A program made the translations under genes and the position numbers. DNA of 7,783 bases from Planctomycetota bacterium (GTDB taxonomy: Bacteria > Planctomycetota > Planctomycetia > Planctomycetales > Planctomycetaceae). Below, piece after piece: positions 1 to 4,921 of the stretch. Within the stretch, counting starts at the first letter, position 1. Each line of letters starts with the position of its first letter. Under the pieces are notes generated by a model. The model had not been told where the DNA came from. It saw only the letters and a program-made list of their open reading frames with translations, and did not search any database. The DNA lies in assembly GCA_029977045.1 (NCBI GenBank), contig JAPOLP010000246.1, forward strand, positions 1 to 7,783. The letters are read 5' to 3'.

Positions 1-98
1 ACGACGGACAGAACCAGACCCGTTGTCAGCGACATCGCCGTCAGTTCACGGCGGCTACCCAGAACATCGTTCTGCAGATCGGACTTCGCGTTCGACAT
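1..98 (-). CDS. N-terminus of an unidentified, probably membrane-anchored protein (partial)
   Basis: Only the first 32 codons are inside the window; the gene continues past position 1. The ATG is at 98-96 and is preceded by GGAG (107-104) with a 5-base spacer, which supports this start. The visible protein begins MSNAKSDLQNDVLG, a polar stretch of about 20 residues, and then turns hydrophobic (MSLTTGLVLSV). That pattern suggests a short cytoplasmic tail leading into a first membrane helix. It is divergent from the small membrane protein gene at 310. I do not recognise the family. The call that this is a real gene rests on the ribosome binding site, the open frame and the hydrophobic turn; any function would be a guess. 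Confidence 0.6.
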   Translation of the reverse strand, partial: MSNAKSDLQNDVLGSRRELTAMSLTTGLVLSV

Positions 99-309
99 AG
101 TCACTCCAGACGACGACGGTTTGCTCGCAATCAAGCCACAAGGGCCACGCACAGCCTGGCGGATTTCCACGGATCGAAACAGCCAGACAATTGTCTTGCC
201 GGGACTTCATTCGGTGCCCGGAATCCGATCCGAGCGGCACGGAATTCTCAGGCGATCACTGCGGGCGAAGTGTGTGCTTCGGGTCTCGAAATCGCGAAAG
301 GTCAGAACG
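99..309. other. Divergent intergenic region with a 12-bp palindrome
   Basis: This 211-base gap separates two divergently transcribed genes, so it should hold promoters for both. I found no convincing -35/-10 pair on either strand. It does contain the perfect palindrome AGACAATTGTCT at 185-196. About 3 bases further on is a CCGGG/CCCGG inverted repeat (199-203 and 217-221) with a 13-base loop. An in-frame upstream extension of the small gene covers much of the gap but is probably not translated, because the start at 310 has the better ribosome binding site. Confidence 0.5.
185..196. promoter_or_regulatory. 12-bp perfect palindrome, possible operator
   Basis: AGACAATTGTCT is a perfect dyad located between two divergent genes, about 114 bases from the start at 310 and 87 bases from the start at 98. 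Position and symmetry fit a binding site for a dimeric regulator. No regulator gene is next to it and there is only one copy, so the role is inferred. Confidence 0.3.
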
Positions 310-540
310 ATGAAGAAATCGACCATCGCTGCCGTGCTTAGCTTCGTGATCCCCGGAGCCGGGCTCTGGTATCTCGGGCGTAAATCGTGGGCTGCCGCGA
401 ATCTGCTGGGAGCAACGGTCCTGGTGCTGGGCATCACTGCGGCAGGGCAGCTCTCCGAGCAGATTCACTATGTGATTCTCGCCGTCGCAGCAGGATCAGC
501 CGGACTCGCGCACGCAACCGGCTCAAGGATGGATCAGTAA
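310..540 (+). CDS. Small integral membrane protein with a PGxGxxYLG motif
   Basis: This 76-residue protein is almost entirely hydrophobic. After the N-terminal MKKST there is a helix at about residues 6-24 containing PGAGLWYLGR (residues 15-24), then likely helices at about 29-48 and 54-70, and a short polar tail. The motif resembles the 'lSfliPGlGqlYlG' signature of TM2-like and related small two- or three-helix membrane proteins, whose functions are mostly unknown. GAAAGG at 296-301 lies 8 bases before the ATG and decides the start. The open frame continues upstream to about position 121, but that extension (residues such as GPRTAWRISTDRNSQ) is polar, lacks a comparable ribosome binding site and looks untranslated. 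The gene ends in TAA, 20 bases from the convergent stop of the CNNM gene. Function unknown. Confidence 0.65.
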   Translation: MKKSTIAAVLSFVIPGAGLWYLGRKSWAAANLLGATVLVLGITAAGQLSEQIHYVILAVAAGSAGLAHATGSRMDQ

Positions 541-542
541 TC

Positions 543-559
543 GTCGGGCGAAACCCGAC
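543..559. terminator. Short hairpin between convergent genes (possible weak bidirectional terminator)
   Basis: GTCGGG (543-548) and CCCGAC (554-559) form a perfect 6-bp stem with a CGAAA loop. It sits exactly in the 19-base gap between the TAA at 538-540 and the minus-strand TGA at 562-560. No U-run follows on either strand, so it is not a canonical intrinsic terminator. It could stop or pause transcription from either side, or protect 3' ends. The fit to the gap is its main support. Confidence 0.4.
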
Positions 560-1522
560 TCAATCCTTCTCGTCCTCGATCTCGCCAACAAGTTCTTCCA
601 GAACGTCTTCCAGGGTCACGACGCCCAGTGTCCGACCGCCCTTCGTGACGATTCCCTGGTGAATGTGCTCGTCGCGAAAGACCACCAGCATCTGGTCGGA
701 CCGGCTGTCGGCATCGAAACGCAGAATGCGTCGCGTGATTCCCGACACCGGCTCGTCGCCCTTTCCGTCAATCATCGCTTCCAGAATGTCACGGGCAGTT
801 ACCAGCCCATCGACGACGTCCAGCGAACCCTGATAAACCGGGTAGCGGGAGTACTCCGCGGACCGGACCAGATCGGCAGCCTCGCGCAGCGTTGCCTTTC
901 CGGAAATCGCGACGACGTCTTCGCGTGGCGTCATGATGTCCTGGGCCGTGCTGTCGTTCAGCCGGAAGACGCGATAGATCATCATGATCTCATCGCTTTC
1001 GATGTGCCCGGCGCGGCGGCCCATCAAGGCCAGCGCCCGCACCTGACGCTCAGTACCGATTGGCCGGGATCCCCGCGTCAACTTCTGCGACAGCCACGCG
1101 AAGGCGACCACCAGGGGATACAGAACAATCCCCGCCAGTTGCAGAGGCGCGGCGGCAACGCGGCCAATCGCCGGTGCGTAATGTGTCCCGAGAGCCTTCG
1201 GGAAGATCTCCGAGAACAGGATTGTTCCGAACGTCAGAATGACGGTGATCATCGCCAGCGATTCGGGCCCATGATGCTTCAGGGCCTCGTTACTGACGAG
1301 GATTGGTCCCAGCACGTTAATAGTGTTCGTCAGGATCACGATGACGACAACTGACCGGGCCATGTGCTTCTTGACGTCGAGAAGTTGCGTCGCCCCCGAG
1401 CGTCCATGCTGAATCAGCTCTTCAATCTCGGGACGAGTCACGCTGAGAATTGCCGCATCGATCGCCGCCATCAGCCCCGACAGAAGAATAAACACGACGA
1501 TATATAGAGCCAGAACGCCCAT
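560..1522 (-). CDS. Short CNNM-type membrane protein with CBS pair (DUF21 + 2 CBS)
   Basis: The 320-residue product belongs to the CNNM/CorC-HlyC family of membrane proteins linked to Mg2+ and other divalent-cation transport. The membrane (DUF21/CNNM) domain covers residues 1-150. It has four likely helices near 3-26, 55-77, 89-111 and 125-148, and the family motifs LTNTINVLGPIL and FSEIFPKALG. A cytoplasmic CBS pair follows: IMTPRED at about 196-202, then SRYPVYQGSLDVVDGLVTA, then TLGVVTLEDVLEELVGEI near the end. The protein stops at EIEDEKD, so the C-terminal CorC/HlyC-associated domain of many relatives is absent. The second CBS has THGG-like TKGGRTLG where relatives usually have DEYGG. 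The ATG at 1522 is preceded by GGAGAAG and starts just before the first helix. An in-frame GTG at 1552 would add ten residues but has no good ribosome binding site. Divalent-cation transport is a family inference; no substrate can be read from the sequence. Confidence 0.9.
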   Translation of the reverse strand: MGVLALYIVVFILLSGLMAAIDAAILSVTRPEIEELIQHGRSGATQLLDVKKHMARSVVVIVILTNTINVLGPILVSNEALKHHGPESLAMITVILTFGTILFSEIFPKALGTHYAPAIGRVAAAPLQLAGIVLYPLVVAFAWLSQKLTRGSRPIGTERQVRALALMGRRAGHIESDEIMMIYRVFRLNDSTAQDIMTPREDVVAISGKATLREAADLVRSAEYSRYPVYQGSLDVVDGLVTARDILEAMIDGKGDEPVSGITRRILRFDADSRSDQMLVVFRDEHIHQGIVTKGGRTLGVVTLEDVLEELVGEIEDEKD

Positions 1523-1546
1523 CAGACTTCTCCGGAGAAGATGATG
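1520..1546 (-). promoter_or_regulatory. Potential hairpin covering the SD and start codon of the CNNM gene
   Basis: On the minus strand the order is CATCA (1546-1542), T, CTTCT (1540-1536), CCGG, AGAAG (1531-1527), TC, TGATG (1524-1520). CATCA pairs with TGATG and CTTCT with AGAAG, giving two 5-bp stems with a small internal loop and a CCGG apical loop. The Shine-Dalgarno sequence GGAGAAG is in the inner stem and loop, and the ATG is in the outer stem. In DNA the core is the perfect 14-bp palindrome CTTCTCCGGAGAAG. This could be an RNA control element or an operator; the pairing is seen, the function is inferred. Confidence 0.4.
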
Positions 1547-1655
1547 CCACACTCACATTGAATGTCCTGTAGCGTCGTACCTAACGATCCGCGCCTCGCG
1601 AAAAAACCGCTCTCAACACACGCTCTCATTAAGGACGTATCTTCCGAGTCTTATT
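1523..1655. other. Intergenic gap between the M28 peptidase and CNNM genes
   Basis: This 133-base gap lies between two minus-strand genes. Apart from the hairpin at its left end it has a T-run on the minus strand at about 1600-1605, with no clear stem before it, so I do not call a terminator. No small gene is supported. The CNNM gene may be read through from the peptidase or have its own promoter. Confidence 0.4.
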
Positions 1656-2615
1656 TCAGAAATGATGCGTTTCTGACGATTCCGGCAGGCCGGTGATCAG
1701 CAGATGTCGGACAGCCCGGACGCAGCCTTCCGCGACGGCGTGCAGGAACTCGAAGTCGAGCGTTTCGAGCGTGTCTGTCGCCTGGTGGTAGTGCGGATTC
1801 CGCAGGAAGCTGGTGTCCGTGATCATCAGCGCGGGAAAACCGGCGTCCCAGAACGGGCTGTGATCGCTCAACCGCGTCGCCTGCAGCAGCGTTCCGTTTT
1901 CGGGAACCTGCAGTGTCTCGACGGGCAGCTCATCGACAGTCGCCATGCCTTGTCGAGCGACCTCAATCAGTTCGGTCGAGTTCTGGTTCCCGATGATCGC
2001 GATGAAGTCGCCGGTGTCCGGATACAGACCGACCAGATTGCGCGGTAACTGCTGGCTGTTCGACCGGTGATCGCAGTAGCCGAGCATTTCCAGCGAGATC
2101 ATCCCGCGCAGATCGGTGCCCGCTTCGCGAGCGAGCCGCGCGTGCTCGCGTCCACCGAGCATCCCGTTTTCTTCAAGATCGAACGCGACAAGTTCCAGCT
2201 CAAGCTGCACATCCGCCGGAAAGCCCTCGCCAAGCAATCTTGCGATTTCGAGCAGCGTCGCGACAGCGCTCGCGTTGTCATCCGCGCCGGGAGTGTCGGG
2301 CCGCGAATCGAGATGCGCACCGACGCATAGCCTCGGCAGAGCCTTTCGCACGCCACTCGCTGCGTCGGAGGTGGGCCGAGTCGCGACAAGATTGATCCCC
2401 GTCAGCGACTCACCAAAGTTCAACTCACCGTGATCGTTGACCTCAGACCACTCGTGCCGCTCCACAACCCAGCCGGATTCCTTAAGCAGCTGCGTGACAT
2501 ACTGGCGGCAGGATTCCAGCTCAGCACTGTGGCACGGTCGTGGCACGCGAGTCAGTTCGACAATGTGCTCGCGAATGCGGTTGATATCGGTCGTGAACGC
2601 GGTGGCTTCTCGCAT
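1656..2615 (-). CDS. M28-family zinc peptidase, cytoplasmic
   Basis: The 319-residue product is an M28 (aminopeptidase/glutaminyl-cyclase fold) di-zinc metallopeptidase. The metal site can be followed in order: His101 in GAHLDSRPD, Asp113 in PGADDNAS (the Asp before Asn), Glu148-Glu149 in DLEENG (general base and ligand), Glu176 in SLEMLGY, and His277 in NPHYHQATDT. All expected positions are present, so it should be active. Family members remove N-terminal amino acids or act on small peptides; the substrate here is unknown. There is no signal peptide, which points to the cytoplasm and is less usual for M28. I chose the ATG at 2615, 20 bases after the prfB stop, although it lacks a strong SD. 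A GTG at 2654 would overlap prfB by 19 bases and add 13 residues. The close spacing suggests co-transcription and possibly translational coupling with prfB. Confidence 0.9.
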   Translation of the reverse strand: MREATAFTTDINRIREHIVELTRVPRPCHSAELESCRQYVTQLLKESGWVVERHEWSEVNDHGELNFGESLTGINLVATRPTSDAASGVRKALPRLCVGAHLDSRPDTPGADDNASAVATLLEIARLLGEGFPADVQLELELVAFDLEENGMLGGREHARLAREAGTDLRGMISLEMLGYCDHRSNSQQLPRNLVGLYPDTGDFIAIIGNQNSTELIEVARQGMATVDELPVETLQVPENGTLLQATRLSDHSPFWDAGFPALMITDTSFLRNPHYHQATDTLETLDFEFLHAVAEGCVRAVRHLLITGLPESSETHHF

Positions 2616-2635
2616 GGCGGTACCAGTTCTGCGTG

Positions 2636-3752
2636 TCAGCGTCCGATCGACCACCTCAGCCAGGCTTCGATGAACTGATCGAGCTTTTCGCCATTGAGCA
2701 CGGCGTCCGGGTTACCGGCCTTCTCACCCGTCCGGGAATCCTTCACGTAGCGATCCGGATGCAGCACGTAGTGGCGGATCGTTTCGCCGCCGAAGCCGAT
2801 GCGCGACTTTGCGCCACGTTTTGCGGCCTGCTCGGCATCACGTTTTGACTTCTCGATCTGATACAGCCGAGCGATGAGCATCTTGCGGGCCTGAGCCCGG
2901 TTCTTGTGCTGGCTGCGCTCGTTCTGACACTGCACGACTTCGCCGGTCGGTAAGTGAGTCAGGCGGACGGCTGAGTCCGTCTTATTGACGTGCTGACCGC
3001 CAGCGCCGCTGGATCGGTATGTGTCCTCGCGAACGATCTTGTCGTCCGCGAAGTCGATCTCGATGCCGATCGTCTCGTCCACTTCCGGAGTCACGTCGAC
3101 GGCTGCGAACGACGTCTGTCGCCGTCCGGCTGAATCGAACGGGCTGATCCGGATCAGACGATGATTGCCGATCTCGCTCTTCAAATAGCCGTAGGCATAG
3201 TCGCCGCGAATCGCGATCGTGGCGTTGCGGATGCCGGCCTCTTCACCGGGCGACAGGTCGAGTTCCTCGATCTTGAAGCCCTTCAGCTCGGCCCAGCGGG
3301 CGTACATCCGCAGCAGCATTTCAGCCCAGTCCGCTGCGTCGGTTCCGCCTTCACCCGCCTGCACCTGCAGGTACGCATTACATGCGTCCTCAGGCTCACC
3401 CATCATCGCTTTCAGTTCGACTTCTTCGAGCTGGTGGTCGAGCTGTTCGATGTGCTGCCGAATCTCGCTCTCGGTTTCGTCCGAGTCGTCTTCCTCGGCG
3501 AACTCCATCAGCACTTCGAGATCGTCACCGTTCTTACACAGCGCGGAGAGCGGCTTGACCGTTCCATTCAGGATGCGCAGTTCGCCGGTGATTTTCTGAG
3601 CGGCCTCCTGGTCATCCCAGAAACCGGCTCCGGCCATCAGTTGATTGATTTCCGCGATGCGGGACTGCTTGCCGACGAAGTCAAAGAGAGTCCCTCAGAT
3701 GAACAATCCGCTTCAACATGTCGGAGCATGTTTCTCGAAGTTCGGCGTCCAT
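2636..3752 (-). CDS. prfB: Peptide chain release factor 2, made by +1 programmed frameshifting
   Basis: RF2 recognises UGA and UAA stop codons in the ribosome and triggers peptide release. The zero frame runs ATG 3752 to CTT 3684 (MDAELRETCSDMLKRIVHLRDSL) and meets an in-frame TGA at 3683-3681. A +1 shift on CTT TGA C continues at GAC 3682 (DFVGKQSRIAEINQL, then MAGAGFWDD) to the TGA at 2638-2636. The coding join is complement(2636..3682, 3684..3752), 371 residues against 365 in E. coli. The codon-recognition motif SPF is at residues 203-205 and the catalytic GGQ at about 251-253 (SSGAGGQHVNKTDSAVRLTH), both where expected. The start at 3752 has GAGG 10 bases upstream and gives the normal length of the zero-frame leader; an in-frame ATG 11 codons later is the alternative. 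Low RF2 favours shifting, so the protein controls its own synthesis. Confidence 0.97.
3680..3695 (-). promoter_or_regulatory. prfB +1 programmed frameshift site
   Basis: The minus strand reads AGG GAC TCT CTT TGA C, where E. coli has AGG GGG TAT CTT TGA C. The slippery CTT, the poor-context stop TGA C and the three-base gap between the SD-like hexamer and CTT are conserved. The hexamer itself is AGGGAC instead of AGGGGG, so its pairing with 16S rRNA is weaker. The +1 frame continues directly into conserved RF2 sequence, which confirms the site. Confidence 0.95.
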
Positions 3753-3886
3753 CCTGCGAGGGCCTCGGCAGAGATTTCAGAAACGGGTGAATTGAGTGAG
3801 TCGATGGCCGATCAGTTGGGCCAAAGGGTCGCGGAGTATAGCGGGCGACTTCAGTTCGTCACGTCAGCGCTCGGAATCGTTGCAGA
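3753..3886. other. Intergenic gap upstream of prfB
   Basis: This 134-base gap lies between the acyltransferase stop and the prfB start, both on the minus strand. It contains the prfB ribosome binding site (GAGG, 3766-3763), a candidate promoter at 3862-3835 and the short dyad TTGGGCCAA at 3816-3824. No intrinsic terminator for the acyltransferase gene and no small gene are visible. Confidence 0.4.
3835..3862 (-). promoter_or_regulatory. Candidate sigma-70-type promoter for prfB
   Basis: On the minus strand GTGACG (3862-3857) and TATACT (3840-3835) are 16 bases apart. They match TTGACA at 4 of 6 and TATAAT at 5 of 6 positions. The -10 box ends 82 bases before the prfB ATG, leaving a leader of about 75 bases. 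It would let prfB and the M28 gene be transcribed independently of the acyltransferase. Prediction by eye only. Confidence 0.4.
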
Positions 3887-4648
3887 TCACGCTGCTGCCC
3901 GCTGATCACCGTCGGTGGCTGCGACATTTGAGACCACCGATTCAGGAATCGAAGCCGCCAGCCGAATCGCGGTTTCGCCATCGAGTTCTCCGGTCGCGAG
4001 CCGCGTGCAAAGTTCATCCAGGTAATCCATCGTGGCCTGGATTCGCCGCGTGAATTCGTCGAGTTCTTCTTTTGAGGCCTTTCGCGGTACTTCGATCGGC
4101 TGTCCCGCCAAGCCGTACAGAGTCGAAAATGGTTTCGGGATCATCAGCTCTGTCCACTTGCCCCGCGGATACCAGGCACTTGTGGAGGCAAAGGCAGTTG
4201 GGACGATAGCCTTGCCGGTTCGCGACGCCATAAAGGCCAGACCGGGCTTCAACTGTCGCCGCGGACCACGTGGTCCGTCCGGCGTGAGCACGATGTGCTT
4301 GCCCTCCGTGTCAACCAGAAGCTGCCGGAGCGCCTGGCTGCCACCCCGCGAACTCGACCCGCGAACGCTCCCGATGCCAACCGACCTGAGAATCGTCGAG
4401 ACGTACGAACCGTCAGTGTGCGCCCCGACCAGCGCCACCATCGACGGCTGCCGTCCGGAAAAGATTGGCGCAGCCATCGAGTCATGCCAGATCGGATAGA
4501 CGAAGTACTGCCCGCCCGCCTGCGAGTATGGTCGAGCGGCCTCGTTCACACAGTAGAAGCGGATCCGCAACGTCGCGAACAGCAGCTTGAAGCCATAGCT
4601 CAGCAGCCAGGCCAAAGCGTTACTCAATCGGTGAGTCTTGATTTTCAC
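3887..4648 (-). CDS. DUF374 / LPLAT-superfamily acyltransferase
   Basis: The 253-residue product matches the DUF374 branch of the lysophospholipid acyltransferase superfamily, which also includes lipid A acyltransferases. Family blocks in order are YPIWHDSM (51-58), VGAHTDGSYVS (74-84), RGSSSRGG (96-103), TPDGPRGPRR (122-131), the GKAIVP segment (145-150) and IPKPFS (170-175). A hydrophobic N-terminal segment at about 11-28 probably attaches it to the inner face of the cytoplasmic membrane. The expected role is transfer of an acyl chain onto a membrane lipid or lipid A precursor; the exact substrate is not readable. The start is GTG at 4648 with AGGGA (4662-4658) 9 bases upstream; a nearby ATG is out of frame. 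It ends in TGA, 134 bases before prfB, and diverges from the sensor gene at 4922. No key block is missing, so it looks intact. Confidence 0.9.
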   Translation of the reverse strand: MKIKTHRLSNALAWLLSYGFKLLFATLRIRFYCVNEAARPYSQAGGQYFVYPIWHDSMAAPIFSGRQPSMVALVGAHTDGSYVSTILRSVGIGSVRGSSSRGGSQALRQLLVDTEGKHIVLTPDGPRGPRRQLKPGLAFMASRTGKAIVPTAFASTSAWYPRGKWTELMIPKPFSTLYGLAGQPIEVPRKASKEELDEFTRRIQATMDYLDELCTRLATGELDGETAIRLAASIPESVVSNVAATDGDQRAAA

Positions 4649-4921
4649 CAGTCAGCATCCCTGCGTCAGAAACGTAGCGTCCTTACATCTTCTCGGTATC
4701 CGCAGGAATTCTGGCTGATACGGGGAAATGGAGACAATGGCGTTCTCCGGAGCGGAGTCCAACGTCCTCTGCAAATCAGACGATTCTGCATCAGCAGGAC
4801 GGCATCAAAACTCCTGTGAACATGTTCTCCTGACAGCAGGAACGCATTTCGTCACGATTCACCGACCGGGCGCAGGTGCACTCTCTCTTCGCGAAATATT
4901 GTCCGCAGGAGGCGTTCCAGG
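4649..4921. other. Divergent intergenic region upstream of the acyltransferase and sensor genes
   Basis: This 273-base gap must drive transcription both ways. I see no convincing promoter pair. It has two notable dyads. GAACATGTTC at 4818-4827 is a perfect 10-bp palindrome. TCCTG ACAG CAGGA directly after it (4828-4841) can form a 5-bp stem with a tetraloop. CTCCGGAG at 4745-4752 is another short palindrome. Short open frames that cross this gap have no coding signs and run into the sensor gene in another frame. Confidence 0.4.
4907..4912 (+). promoter_or_regulatory. Strong ribosome binding site of the sensor gene
   Basis: AGGAGG lies 9 bases before the ATG at 4922. It is the best Shine-Dalgarno sequence in the window and fixes the start of the long sensor gene immediately before its first membrane helix. 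Confidence 0.85.

Noticed and set aside
659..1354. 231-codon open frame on the plus strand
   Set aside because: It is antisense to the CNNM gene, whose protein has clear family motifs. The antisense translation is rich in Arg, Gln and His with no domain.
1595..1625. T-run on the minus strand as an intrinsic terminator after the M28 gene
   Set aside because: No stem of useful length directly precedes the T-run.
1656..2654. GTG at 2654 as start of the M28 peptidase
   Set aside because: It would overlap prfB by 19 bases and add a non-conserved, Arg/Thr-rich tail. The ATG at 2615 is more likely, although its ribosome binding site is weak, so the longer form is not fully excluded.
2636..3752. 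prfB as a frameshifted pseudogene
   Set aside because: The in-frame TGA is at the universally known prfB slippery site CTT TGA C, and both frames encode conserved RF2 sequence.
3161..3790. 209-codon open frame on the plus strand
   Set aside because: It is antisense to prfB, a certain gene. The hydrophobic look is a codon-reversal effect.
4262..4277. Perfect 16-bp palindrome CGGACCACGTGGTCCG
   Set aside because: It lies inside the acyltransferase gene and follows from the codons for the conserved GPRGP motif, so coding constraint explains it.
4295..4819. 174-codon open frame on the plus strand
   Set aside because: It is antisense to the acyltransferase, has no ribosome binding site and no recognisable motif.
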